The translations under genes were made by a program, and so were the position numbers. From assembly GCF_022347545.1 (NCBI RefSeq), contig NZ_JAKREW010000002.1:226202-290201 (forward strand): a stretch of 64,000 bases of DNA, written 5' to 3'. The stretch comes from Terribium retamae (GTDB lineage Bacteria > Pseudomonadota > Alphaproteobacteria > Rhizobiales > Rhizobiaceae). Positions 27,390-36,155 of this stretch are shown here, piece by piece (the first letter of the stretch is position 1; every line of letters begins with the position of its first letter). The notes under the pieces are model-generated. The model was given only the letters and a program-made list of their open reading frames with translations, searched no databases and was not told where the DNA came from.

Positions 27390-29228
27390 TCAGTACACCC
27401 GCGCCTTCGGCGCGATCTTTGCGGGGTCGATGCCCCCCTTGTCCATCGGCAGCGTGGTTTCGGTGTGCACCCCGCGATAGGTCAGCGTGACCTTGCCGTC
27501 CTCGCCGACCTTCGCCAGCGTGTGTTTGCGCCAGTTGGCGTCGTCACGCGCCGAGAAGTCCTCGCGAGCATGCGCACCGCGGCTTTCCTTGCGTGCTTCG
27601 GCGCCGTAGACGGTGGCGATGGCGTTGGCCATAAGGTTTTCCAATTCCAGCGTCTCGACCAGGTCCGAGTTCCAGATCATCGAGCGGTCGAAGACCTTGA
27701 TGTCCTTCAATTCGCCCCAGATCGCCGAAATCCGCTTGCAGCCCTGCTCGAGCGACTCCTGCGTGCGGAACACGGCGGCGTCTTCCTGCATGGCGCGCTG
27801 CATCTTGTCGCGCAGAACCGCCGTCGGCGTACCTCCATTGGCGTGGCGCAGCCGATCGAAGCGATCCATGATCTTTTCGAGCGAACGCGGATTGGCCGAT
27901 GGCACAGCAGAGGTACGATCCACCACCTGGCCCGCACGGATCGCAGCTGCGCGGCCGAACACCACAAGATCGATCAGAGAGTTGGAACCGAGACGGTTGG
28001 CCCCATGTACCGACGCACAGCCCGCCTCGCCCACGGCCATCAAACCGGGCGATATCTGGTCCGGGCTCGTTGCGGTCGGGTTCAGCACCTCACCCCAATA
28101 GTTGGTCGGCACGCCGCCCATATTGTAGTGCACGGTCGGCAGCACCGGGATCGGCTCGCGTGTCACGTCGACACCGGCGAAGATTTTCGCCGATTCCGAA
28201 ATGCCTGGCAGACGTTCATGCAAAACGGCCGGATCGAGATGGTCGAGGTGAAGGAAGATGTGGTCCTTCAGCTTGCCGACGCCGCGCCCCTCGCGAATTT
28301 CCAGCGTCATGCAGCGTGAGACGACATCGCGCGAGGCAAGGTCCTTGGCCGATGGCGCGTAACGCTCCATGAAGCGCTCGCCTTCGGAGTTGACCAGATA
28401 GCCGCCCTCGCCGCGTGCACCTTCGGTGATCAGGCAGCCTGCGCCATAGATCCCGGTAGGGTGGAACTGCACGAATTCCATGTCCTGCAACGGCAGGCCG
28501 GCGCGCACTGCCATGCCGCCGCCATCGCCGGTACAGGTGTGCGCCGAAGTGGCCGACAGATAGGCGCGGCCGTAGCCGCCGGTCGCCAGCACCACCATCT
28601 TCGCGGAGAAGCGATGGATGGTGCCGTCGTCGAGGTTCCAGGCAACGACACCGGTGCAGGTGCCGTCATCGTCCATGATCAGGTCGAGCGCGAAATATTC
28701 GATGAAGAACTGCGCATTGTTCTTCAGCGACTGGCCATAGAGCGTGTGCAGGATGGCGTGGCCGGTGCGGTCGGCCGCGGCGCAGGTGCGCTGCACGGGC
28801 GGACCGTCGCCGTAGTTCATCATGTGGCCGCCGAACGGGCGCTGATAGATCTTGCCTTCCTCGGTGCGCGAGAACGGCACGCCATAGTGCTCGAGTTCGT
28901 AGACCGCGGCAGGGGCCTCGCGCACCATGTATTCCATGGCATCGACGTCGCCCAGCCAGTCGGAACCCTTGACGGTGTCGTAGAGGTGCCACTGCCAGCT
29001 GTCGGGGCCCATGTTCTGCAGCGAAGCGGCGATGCCGCCTTGCGCCGCAACCGTGTGCGAGCGGGTCGGGAAGACCTTGGTGATGCAAGCCGTGCGAAGG
29101 CCCTGCTCGGCCATGCCGAGCGTGGCGCGCAGACCGGCGCCACCGGCGCCGACGATCACCACGTCGAACTTGTGGTCCACATAGGTATAGGCGGAGCCTG
29201 CGCTGCCGCTTTTTGCGTCCTTGGCCAA
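27390..29228 (-). CDS. sdhA: succinate dehydrogenase flavoprotein subunit
   Basis: 612 aa from TTG 29228. The TTG is preceded at 8 bases by GGAGG, and homologues begin at this point, so the ATG-like start at 29282 (inside sdhD) is unlikely. Motifs: [18 protein letters not shown], the FAD-linking histidine in [14 protein letters not shown], and the substrate site [21 protein letters not shown]. It oxidises succinate to fumarate in the TCA cycle and feeds complex II. The sdhD stop lies 4 bp ahead of the TTG. Confidence 0.97.
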   Translation of the reverse strand: MAKDAKSGSAGSAYTYVDHKFDVVIVGAGGAGLRATLGMAEQGLRTACITKVFPTRSHTVAAQGGIAASLQNMGPDSWQWHLYDTVKGSDWLGDVDAMEYMVREAPAAVYELEHYGVPFSRTEEGKIYQRPFGGHMMNYGDGPPVQRTCAAADRTGHAILHTLYGQSLKNNAQFFIEYFALDLIMDDDGTCTGVVAWNLDDGTIHRFSAKMVVLATGGYGRAYLSATSAHTCTGDGGGMAVRAGLPLQDMEFVQFHPTGIYGAGCLITEGARGEGGYLVNSEGERFMERYAPSAKDLASRDVVSRCMTLEIREGRGVGKLKDHIFLHLDHLDPAVLHERLPGISESAKIFAGVDVTREPIPVLPTVHYNMGGVPTNYWGEVLNPTATSPDQISPGLMAVGEAGCASVHGANRLGSNSLIDLVVFGRAAAIRAGQVVDRTSAVPSANPRSLEKIMDRFDRLRHANGGTPTAVLRDKMQRAMQEDAAVFRTQESLEQGCKRISAIWGELKDIKVFDRSMIWNSDLVETLELENLMANAIATVYGAEARKESRGAHAREDFSARDDANWRKHTLAKVGEDGKVTLTYRGVHTETTLPMDKGGIDPAKIAPKARVY

Positions 29229-29232
29229 AGCG

Positions 29233-29628
29233 TCAGCCTCCGAATGCCAGCTTGAGCAGGGCGAAGATGGAAACCACGCCAACCGCTATTGTGAAGAAGG
29301 TATTGAGGATTAGCAGCGCGAGCTTGTTGCCCTCGCCATGAACGTAGTCCTCGATGATGATCTGCATGCCGAGGCGCATGTGATAAAGCCCGGAGACCAG
29401 CACCAGGATCAGCACCAGTGCCACCAGCGGATGAGCCAGCGCGGCACGGACTTCCTCATAAGACGCACCGTTGTTGGCGATGAGGAAACCGACGAAGAAG
29501 AGCAGAAGCGGGATGTTGGCGATCGCCGTCAGGCGCTGGCGCCAGAAATGCATCGTGCCTTCGCGCGCGGAACCCAGGCCACGGACCCTGCCAAGCGGCG
29601 TGCGCATGTCGGATTTGTTCGCGCTCAT
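29233..29628 (-). CDS. sdhD: succinate dehydrogenase membrane anchor subunit
   Basis: 131 aa with three membrane segments (about 33-52, 66-88, 103-127). The heme/quinone context [21 protein letters not shown] is the family signature, and the histidine before MRLG is the probable heme ligand. It anchors SdhAB to the inner membrane with SdhC. The ATG at 29628 was kept; an internal ATG at 29607 exists. sdhC ends 3 bp upstream. Confidence 0.95.
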   Translation of the reverse strand: MSANKSDMRTPLGRVRGLGSAREGTMHFWRQRLTAIANIPLLLFFVGFLIANNGASYEEVRAALAHPLVALVLILVLVSGLYHMRLGMQIIIEDYVHGEGNKLALLILNTFFTIAVGVVSIFALLKLAFGG

Positions 29629-29631
29629 CGC

Positions 29632-30036
29632 TCAGCCTCCCCGTACCATATAGCCGACAACCCAGATCAGGATCGTCAGAATCACCGAGCCGACCAATGT
29701 CGCCCACGCGATTTTCGAGGCGGTGTGTTTTTCCAGAGCTGTGCCGGTGTCCCAGACAAAATGGCGAAGCCCGCCGAGCATGTGGTGCATCAGCGCCCAA
29801 GTGTAGCCGAACAGCACAAGCCGGCCAAACCAGGAACCGAAGACGCCGTTGACGAAATCGAAATAGGATTGCGGGCCGGCCGCGGCCGTCAGCCACCAGG
29901 CGACCAGCAGGGTTCCGAAATACAGCGCACCGCCGGTGACACGATGCAGGATCGACATCGTCATGGTGACCGGCCATCGATATACGGTCATATGGGGCGA
30001 AAGCGGTCTGTCGCGGGTGGCTGGTGAGTGGCTCAT
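29632..30036 (-). CDS. sdhC: succinate dehydrogenase cytochrome b556 subunit
   Basis: 134 aa from ATG 30036. RPLSPHMTVYRWPVTMTMSI and ILHRVTGGAL are the SdhC signature; the heme ligand sits in WALMHHMLGGLRHFVWD. Three membrane segments follow the short N-terminus. The frame is open further upstream to 30141, but that part is not conserved. First gene of the operon. Confidence 0.95.
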   Translation of the reverse strand: MSHSPATRDRPLSPHMTVYRWPVTMTMSILHRVTGGALYFGTLLVAWWLTAAAGPQSYFDFVNGVFGSWFGRLVLFGYTWALMHHMLGGLRHFVWDTGTALEKHTASKIAWATLVGSVILTILIWVVGYMVRGG

Positions 30037-30112
30037 GGCTTCCCCGTTCGGCACCCGTCGCAGCGATGCAAACGCGGCATCGACGCTTCGGAATGCGACT
30101 ATGGATTGCGGC

Positions 30113-30141
30113 GTTCTAAAACGCTTTTTGCACCGCGTCAA
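30113..30141 (-). promoter_or_regulatory. candidate sigma-70 promoter of the sdh operon
   Basis: On the minus strand: TTGACG, 17 bases, TAGAAC. The -35 matches five of six consensus bases and the -10 four of six, with ideal spacing. It would give a leader of about 70 bases before sdhC. Judged by eye only. Confidence 0.45.
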
Positions 30142-30272
30142 AGCCAGAAAATCGTTTCGGAAAAGTCATTTAGTCTGACGAATAGCGGTGCCGGCGTCTT
30201 TAACCGATTGAACTTCCTCGCGGCTGCGAAATGCCGCTACCCGACTGGACTATCGGATGCTGCCCGAAAGGA

Positions 30273-30662
30273 TCAGCGCCTGCAGGCGACTGGGGTGGCA
30301 TTGGCTTTCATGACTAGCGCCTCGCGCCCGTCGATCACGATTGCGTCATGGTTGATGCCGAATCGGCTGTTCTGGCCAGCCGGGGCGGCGGGCATCTCCT
30401 CGTTTAGCCCATCCGAACCGACAACGCGGATCGCGTTGCCGATGTTCTCGACAGTCATCCTGCCTCCATCGGCACAGTTGTAGGTTGCCGTACGCGGTTG
30501 CGGCGTGTCCTTTTCGAGCAGGATGGCGGCAGTTTGCGAATCCGCTGCGCCAGCAGCAGCGGGAGTGCCATTCTGGCCAGGCTTGCCCTGCGACACACAG
30601 GCGGCAAGCGTGAAAAGCGTCATGAGAGCGGGCACTCCCCGGGACATTTGGCGTAGCGCCAT
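30273..30662 (-). CDS. MliC-like lipoprotein (lysozyme-inhibitor family)
   Basis: 129 aa from ATG 30662. A lipobox LFTLAAC gives a lipidated cysteine at about residue 22. The C-terminal domain reads TYNCADGGRMTVENIGNAIRV and then AAPAGQNSRFGINHDAIVID-like residues, and ends MKANATPVACRR. Two cysteines frame the small beta-barrel as in MliC/PliC proteins, which block C-type lysozyme in the envelope. The typical MliC loop motif is only loosely kept, so lysozyme inhibition is an inference. Divergent from the small secreted protein at 30825. Confidence 0.72.
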   Translation of the reverse strand: MALRQMSRGVPALMTLFTLAACVSQGKPGQNGTPAAAGAADSQTAAILLEKDTPQPRTATYNCADGGRMTVENIGNAIRVVGSDGLNEEMPAAPAGQNSRFGINHDAIVIDGREALVMKANATPVACRR

Positions 30663-30824
30663 GCGAATCCTCCGATGCGCCAACCTAGTCGCGATCGTCC
30701 TGGCCAATCAAGTCGCGAGGTTAACCATGTTAAGCAGTGCCACCGTCACCCCCTTAACAAAGGTAAAGAAAAGGTTGATTCTGTGATTCGAGGAGGCAGC
30801 CCTCGTTTTGGATTGAGGAGCGCC

Positions 30825-31190
30825 ATGCATTTGAATTTTGCCCGCACAACTGCCGCCGCCAGTATCGCGCTCGCTGTCGGGACGCTCGGCCATGCAGCTC
30901 CTGCCCTGGCTTGGTCAACTCAACAGGATCACGCCTATGCAGATTCATTCGGCAATCTCGTGATCGACAGTGCTTCCGGCTACAAGCGGATTTTGGTCGG
31001 CGAAGGCGCAATGGCCAAAAAGATGGCCGACTATACGAGCGCCGGCCAGCCGAAGGTTCTCCGTCTGGATCGTACAGGCGGCTACACCGATGAGCGCGAC
31101 TGCTATCGGCCACCGGCCTTCGTCAAAGGCCGTTCCTACATGTATGGCCTTGCTGACGGCGAAATGCCGGAGATCAGTCCCTGCCGTTGA
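30825..31190 (+). CDS. small periplasmic hypothetical protein
   Basis: 121 aa from ATG 30825, with GAGGAG 5-6 bases before it. Signal peptide: a positively charged start, a hydrophobic core AAASIALAVGTLGHAAPALA, and cleavage probably after LAWS region. The mature part has SFGNLVIDSASGYKRILVG and two cysteines (ERDCYRP, SPCR). I know no function; similar short periplasmic proteins occur in Mesorhizobium. Its 3' end overlaps the converging diguanylate cyclase gene by 17 bases. Confidence 0.75.
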   Translation: MHLNFARTTAAASIALAVGTLGHAAPALAWSTQQDHAYADSFGNLVIDSASGYKRILVGEGAMAKKMADYTSAGQPKVLRLDRTGGYTDERDCYRPPAFVKGRSYMYGLADGEMPEISPCR

Positions 31191-32397
31191 GGCCGTTGCC
31201 GGCCGGCTTGCCGTTGGGCTTCGGCACGAGGCCAATCGGTCCCGAAGCGACACGGACTTGGTCGCGGCCACCCTTCTTTGCGCCGTAAAGCGCCTCGTCC
31301 GCCCTGCGCATCAGGTCGGAAAGGGTTTCTCCGGGGCGCAGCTCGGCGACGCCGAAGCTTGCCGTACAGCGATAGGAGAGCGGCAGGCCCTTGATCGGCA
31401 ACGCACCGAAGGCGCTGCGCGCCCCCTCTGCGAACAGTCGCGCGGCGGCAAGATTTGTTCCCGGCAACATCACCGCGAATTCCTCGCCGCCGAGGCGCGC
31501 GGCGAGGTGACTTTGTCCCGCCGCGTCACGCAGGAAGCCGGAAAAGGTTTCGATCACGCGGTCGCCGCAGGCATGGCCGAAATTGTCGTTGACCAGCTTG
31601 AAATGATCGAGGTCGGCAATCACCAGCGATACCGGCAGTCCCTGACGGGCCGCGTCGCGCAGCGCAACTTCGGCAAGCCGCTTGAAGCCGCCGCGGTTGA
31701 GCAGGCCGGAAAGCGTGTCGGTTTCCGATTTCGAGGTGGCTTCGGCGAGCACGTCGCGCACCAGGATGACAAGAAGCAGCAATGCAATGGCAATTGCAAA
31801 CACCGTGCCCACGGACTGCGAGACCATCGCATAGTTCGTCTGCAGATAAGCCTGCGGGTCGGCTCCCCAGCCGCCCAGTGCATGGGCAATCAGCGGTTTG
31901 GAAGCAAATTGCAGCGCGCTTGCCGCCAACACCACCATCAGGATGATATCAAGCTTGTCGCGCCGCTGCCGTGAAGACCAGACTATCCAAAGGCCGATCA
32001 GCTGCGCTGCCGCATAGGGGAACTGGTACGCCATCATGCGCGGAAATGCGTGCCTCGGCAGACCCTGAACGAAATAGACGATCACCGAGGTGGCGACTAG
32101 AAACAGCGCCATGGACCGCCAGGGCGGTGTGATGCCGTATTTGTGGGCAAGGCCAACGTTGAAGATGAGTGTGGCGGCAAGAAATACGGCGAACGCTGCC
32201 ACCACCGGCGGGGTCGCATAATTGAAAGCCGGGATCGAGAACTCGACGACGAAATAGGCCATACCGACTGCATAGCCCAGCGCCAGCCAGCGCGCCGCGA
32301 TGCGTCGGGTATCATAGGCGGCAACCGTCAAGAAGGCCGCCGCCAGCAGGCCAGCGACAAAAAGATTGATCGCCAGGATGAAGTTCGCACCGCTCAT
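31174..32397 (-). CDS. membrane-bound diguanylate cyclase (GGDEF)
   Basis: 407 aa. The N-terminal half holds about six to seven hydrophobic segments (residues 5-205). A GGDEF domain follows with DTLSGLLNRGGF, ADLDHFKLVNDNFGH, and the active motif LAARLGGEEFAVML (GGEEF, catalytically competent). The inhibitory RxxD site upstream of the motif is replaced by GQSH, so product inhibition is probably lost. It makes cyclic di-GMP from GTP in response to an unknown membrane signal. Tandem with a second, similar cyclase upstream. Confidence 0.92.
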   Translation of the reverse strand: MSGANFILAINLFVAGLLAAAFLTVAAYDTRRIAARWLALGYAVGMAYFVVEFSIPAFNYATPPVVAAFAVFLAATLIFNVGLAHKYGITPPWRSMALFLVATSVIVYFVQGLPRHAFPRMMAYQFPYAAAQLIGLWIVWSSRQRRDKLDIILMVVLAASALQFASKPLIAHALGGWGADPQAYLQTNYAMVSQSVGTVFAIAIALLLLVILVRDVLAEATSKSETDTLSGLLNRGGFKRLAEVALRDAARQGLPVSLVIADLDHFKLVNDNFGHACGDRVIETFSGFLRDAAGQSHLAARLGGEEFAVMLPGTNLAAARLFAEGARSAFGALPIKGLPLSYRCTASFGVAELRPGETLSDLMRRADEALYGAKKGGRDQVRVASGPIGLVPKPNGKPAGNGLNGRD

Positions 32398-32501
32398 CGC
32401 GACAAGTCTATCCGTAGCTTCGGCCGCATCAGTTCAGCAAGATAGATCGTAGCTGCGCGAAACGAAGAACAGGTTAATCCGCAAAGGACCGCAGGCGGGT
32501 T

Positions 32502-33695
32502 TCAGCTGGCCGCCGGCAGTTCCGCAAAGGTCGCCATCGGCTGTCGCTGGAAGGAAAGGCGCACGCTGTCGCGCCCGTTCTGCTTGGCCTTGTAGAGCGC
32601 GTCGTCGGCACGCTGCATAAGTGGCGCGAGCTCCTCGCCACCAAAGCGCCCCGCGACGCCGAAACTCGCTGTCAGCTTCACTCCTGGGGGTATGCCTTCG
32701 ATCGTTCCGGAACAGAAGCCGTTGCGTACCGCTTCGGCAAATAGACGGCCGGCGACAAGATCGGTCGAGGGCATCAGCGCCGCGAATTCTTCGCCACCGA
32801 TACGGCCGATGACCGCTCGGCCCCCTGCCGCCTGCAGCCGCGCAGCGAAATCGACGATCACCTGATCTCCTATCGCGTGACCGAAGCGGTCGTTCACCGA
32901 CTTGAAATGATCGAGATCGGCCAGCACTAGCGTCACCGGTTCACCCGAGCGCGCGCTGCGTTCCAGAATTGTCGTTGCCCTCTGTTCGAAGCCGCGCCGG
33001 TTCAGCAGTTTCGAAAGCGAATCGGTTTCGGACTCGGCCTGAAGTTCCTTGATCGTGTCGAGTGCGACTGCGGTGAGCAAGGTGAGCGCGATCAGCAGGG
33101 AGAAAACCATCACCGAAAGGCTGGTGGTGAGCCAATAGGGCGACGTTATGTAGGGCGGACGGCCGGCATCGGCGCCGCTCAACAGTGCGACCAGCAACGG
33201 GCGAACGAAAAAATCCGCCGCTCTGAGACCGGCCATCAGCACGATCATGCGGTCGATCACCGAGCGTCGGCTGGATTGGCGCAGCCGCATCATGGCGACG
33301 ATGCACAGCGCTCCCAATCCGTAATTCACGGAAAACACCCGTCCCGGAAAATATGGATGCACCAACAGGAACCAAAGCAGGCCGCCCATACCGGCAGCTA
33401 CGCACGCAAGCGAGGCGACCCAGGGGACGCGCACGCCCTGGCGGGTCGTGACGGCTGCAATGAGCAGCAGAAGCGCGCCGAAGAAAAGAGAATTGGACAT
33501 CACTTTCGAGATGGTTTGGCCGAGGCCAAGGTCGAAGGCTTGCAATGCAAAGCCGACCGCCACCGCGAAGTAGCAGATGCAAAGCTGCAGCACGTAACGG
33601 TTTTCGCGCCGGAACGACCACAGCACAAAAAATGCCGCCGACAGAACCATCGACAACACCGGATTGAGAAGAGAAATGAAAAGGTCCTGACCCAC
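32502..33695 (-). CDS. membrane-bound diguanylate cyclase (GGDEF)
   Basis: 397 aa from GTG 33695. Same plan as the neighbouring gene: seven or so membrane segments, then DSLSKLLNRRGFEQRA, ADLDHFKSVNDRFGHAIGD and the motif GRIGGEEFAALMPS. The RxxD inhibition site is absent here too (GGRA). The two genes look like an old tandem duplication, judged from matched architecture and sequence in the GGDEF half. The ligand sensed by the membrane half is unknown. Confidence 0.92.
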   Translation of the reverse strand: MGQDLFISLLNPVLSMVLSAAFFVLWSFRRENRYVLQLCICYFAVAVGFALQAFDLGLGQTISKVMSNSLFFGALLLLIAAVTTRQGVRVPWVASLACVAAGMGGLLWFLLVHPYFPGRVFSVNYGLGALCIVAMMRLRQSSRRSVIDRMIVLMAGLRAADFFVRPLLVALLSGADAGRPPYITSPYWLTTSLSVMVFSLLIALTLLTAVALDTIKELQAESETDSLSKLLNRRGFEQRATTILERSARSGEPVTLVLADLDHFKSVNDRFGHAIGDQVIVDFAARLQAAGGRAVIGRIGGEEFAALMPSTDLVAGRLFAEAVRNGFCSGTIEGIPPGVKLTASFGVAGRFGGEELAPLMQRADDALYKAKQNGRDSVRLSFQRQPMATFAELPAAS

Positions 33696-33758
33696 TGCCC
33701 GCCCGAATGTCCCGGCTTCACACTAGAATGAAGGGACAAACAACGCGTTAAGTGGGCA

Positions 33759-34166
33759 TCAGCCCTTGTTCGCCGCGGCCATTTCCTCGAGGATCCGCAT
33801 TGCGTCTCCTGCACGATCGGCCGCCACGAACAGATGATCGTGGTAAAAGCCCGAGACCGGATTAACGCCCATACCCGCCGCGGCAAGACGTGGCAGCACC
33901 GCAGCCAGAAAGCCAACGGCTGTCAGCGACGAGTGGATGGAAAGTGTGATCATGCGGCACGGAAAAGTGCTCGAAAGTCCAGCCCGGCTGGCCGCCTCCT
34001 CGTTCACGATACAAGTCCAGCCTTCTTTTTCACCGAACACCATCAGTGGCGGGACTCCGTCCGGTAAGCTTTGATCAAGTGGGAGCGTGACGAAAACATA
34101 AGTCTCTGGCTGCAGTTCCGGACGCATCGCACCCAGCAGGGTCTTCAGGTCGGTCTCTCCGCTCAT
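33759..34166 (-). CDS. ACT-domain protein (CASTOR/DUF2241 type)
   Basis: 135 aa. Opening SGETDLKTLLGAMRPELQPE is characteristic of the DUF2241/ACT proteins; the second half has SSLTAVGFLAAVLPRLAAAG and NPVSGFYHDHLFVA, which fit an ACT fold. Such proteins probably bind an amino acid. No biosynthetic gene is adjacent, and its role here is unknown. Upstream of it the strand changes to the DoxX gene. Confidence 0.85.
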   Translation of the reverse strand: MSGETDLKTLLGAMRPELQPETYVFVTLPLDQSLPDGVPPLMVFGEKEGWTCIVNEEAASRAGLSSTFPCRMITLSIHSSLTAVGFLAAVLPRLAAAGMGVNPVSGFYHDHLFVAADRAGDAMRILEEMAAANKG

Positions 34167-34298
34167 GCTTCCTCGCTAGTCGGTTCGGCAGAAAAAATAA
34201 CAGCACCCTGTCGGACGAATGCTCTCCCATCCGTCTTGAAGACAAATTCGCAGTCGGACGCAAAGAAATCCAGGCCGCGAGCAAACGGAGGGAAAACC

Positions 34299-34727
34299 AT
34301 GTCCAATATTTCGCAGACCGACGCGCTGAATCCCGCAACTGTTTCGAACCGCGCTCTGTGGGCCGGCCGTATCATGAGCGGGGCGGTCGTCATGTTCATG
34401 ATCTTCGATGGCGTCATTAAGCTGCCGCCCCTCGAAATCGTTACGCAGACCATGGGCGAGCTCGGCTGGCCAGCTGACACAGGCACCGCACGCCTGCTCG
34501 GCATCATCGGCCTGATCTCTACCGCGCTCTATGCTTTGCCGCGCACGTCTTTCCTGGGCGCCGTCCTGCTCACAGCCTATTTCGGCGGCGCGATCGCTAC
34601 CCAGGTGAGGATCGGCAATCCGCTGTTCTCACATACTTTCTTTGGCATCTATCTCGGCCTGCTCCTGTGGGGCGGGCTATGGTTGCGCGATCTGAGGATG
34701 CGGACGCTGCTGCCTTTCCCCGGCTAA
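34299..34727 (+). CDS. DoxX-family membrane protein
   Basis: 142 aa from ATG 34299 with GGAGGG a few bases before it. Four membrane segments; motifs ALWAGRIMSGAVVMFMIFDG and PADTGTARLLGIIGLIST and TAYFGGAIATQVRIGNPL are those of DoxX-like proteins. Function is uncertain; relatives take part in redox or detoxification complexes. Monocistronic by position. Confidence 0.87.
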   Translation: MSNISQTDALNPATVSNRALWAGRIMSGAVVMFMIFDGVIKLPPLEIVTQTMGELGWPADTGTARLLGIIGLISTALYALPRTSFLGAVLLTAYFGGAIATQVRIGNPLFSHTFFGIYLGLLLWGGLWLRDLRMRTLLPFPG

Positions 34728-34806
34728 GAATCATTCTTGGATCGAATCCATTGCCAAGGCGTTGGGAATGCGGTGGGTGGCATTATCGCTCTCGAAAGGA
34801 ACGATT

Positions 34807-35067
34807 ATGAAAAACGTCTTGGTTCTGGCGGCGGTGCTGGCCCTCGCCGCATGTTCGCAGACGGAAAAAGGCGCGGCGATCGGCGGACTGGGTGGCGCGG
34901 CGGTGGGTGCGGCCGTTGCGGGTGATCCAGTCGAAGGCGCCGTTATCGGCGGCGCTGTCGGCACCGTGGCCGGCGCCTTGATCGGCAATGCCAGTGAACG
35001 TGGCAAATGCCGCTATCGTGACCGCTATGGCCGGGTCTTCGTCGACCGCTGTCCCGATCGCTACTAG
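34807..35067 (+). CDS. glycine-zipper lipoprotein
   Basis: 86 aa from ATG 34807 with AAAGGAAC ahead. Lipoprotein signal LALAACSQ places a lipidated cysteine at about residue 18. The body is a glycine zipper (GAAIGGLGGAAVGAAVAG and VIGGAVGTVAGALIG), followed by a basic, cysteine-containing tail CRYRDRYGRVFVDRC. It resembles the 17-kDa surface-antigen/YMGG group of outer-membrane lipoproteins; the exact role is unknown. Confidence 0.82.
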   Translation: MKNVLVLAAVLALAACSQTEKGAAIGGLGGAAVGAAVAGDPVEGAVIGGAVGTVAGALIGNASERGKCRYRDRYGRVFVDRCPDRY

Positions 35068-35225
35068 GGCGAGACCTTAGACGCCCCTGACGAGCGATTG
35101 CGAAGGGTTGCTTGAAAGTGGCGGTCGCGACCTGCCTTGTCGCGACCGTATGTTGCCAGCAGTGTCCTTACATTTTATGCCCAGCCGATCAGTTGCGACG
35201 GATGCTTTCCGAGGGTGGGCTCTTT

Positions 35226-36131
35226 ATGATCGTACGGCCGAAACCGGGTCTCTGGCAGCTCTTCTTCATCATGCGCGGGTCGATTGTGCCGCGCATCCTG
35301 CCCCAGATCGTTGGCTTTGCCGCCTACGCGGTAGGTGTGGTCGCGTTGGTCAGATATTTCAGGATCGAACTCAGCGGTTTCACCATCGCGCCCTTCGGTC
35401 TGCTGGGCGTGACGCTGTCGATCTATCTGGGCTTCCGAAACAATGCCGCCTACGACCGCTGGTGGGAGGCGCGCAAGTTGTGGGGGCAACTGGTCTACGA
35501 CGTCCGTAATCTTGCCCGGGCCACCACGGGCCTGATTCCTCTACGAGAAGAACGGCGGTCTCTGCTGATGGATGCGTTGGCCTTCTGCCACCTGCTGCGA
35601 GGACAGGTGCGACGGATCGACAGCATGGGCGACGCACGGCCTTTCATCGGCGATGCCGTCGAAAATCTGGCTGCCTTCGCCAATCGGCCCGACGAGATGG
35701 TCCGGCGCATGGGCAAGCGCGTGGCGTCGCTGCGTGAAGGCGGCGCAATCGACAGCATCGGCTACCGTATTCTCGACGAGCGTCTGTCCGCGATAGCAGC
35801 CATGCAAGCCGGCTGCGAGCGCATTGCCGGCACGCCATTGCCCTTTGCCTATACCCTGCTCTTGCACCGGACAGCCTATATCGTATGCCTGCTCCTGCCC
35901 TTCGGCCTGGCCACCACCGCGGGCTGGGTGACACCGCTGTTCACGGCGCTGATTGCTTACACTTTCTTCGGCCTCGATGCCTTGTCGGAGAAATTGGAAG
36001 ACCCTTTCGGCACGGAAGCCAACGACCTTGCGCTCGATGCGCTTTGCCGGGTCTGCGAAATATCCGTGTTCGAGGCACTCGGCGAACCAGCGCCGCCACT
36101 GCTGGAAGCCCAGAACTTTTTCTACTCGTGA
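35226..36131 (+). CDS. bestrophin-family (UPF0187) channel protein
   Basis: 301 aa from ATG 35226; GAGGGTGGG just upstream supports this start over 35112 or 35202. Family motifs: RPKPGLWQLFFIMRGSIVP, SIYLGFRNNAAYDRWWEARKLW, and the C-terminal YTFFGLDALSEKLEDPFGTE. These form homopentameric ion channels in the inner membrane. Ion selectivity is unknown. It stands alone, convergent with the GGDEF-EAL gene. Confidence 0.9.
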   Translation: MIVRPKPGLWQLFFIMRGSIVPRILPQIVGFAAYAVGVVALVRYFRIELSGFTIAPFGLLGVTLSIYLGFRNNAAYDRWWEARKLWGQLVYDVRNLARATTGLIPLREERRSLLMDALAFCHLLRGQVRRIDSMGDARPFIGDAVENLAAFANRPDEMVRRMGKRVASLREGGAIDSIGYRILDERLSAIAAMQAGCERIAGTPLPFAYTLLLHRTAYIVCLLLPFGLATTAGWVTPLFTALIAYTFFGLDALSEKLEDPFGTEANDLALDALCRVCEISVFEALGEPAPPLLEAQNFFYS

Positions 36132-36155
36132 TGATTCACAAGGGCAGTCGACTTT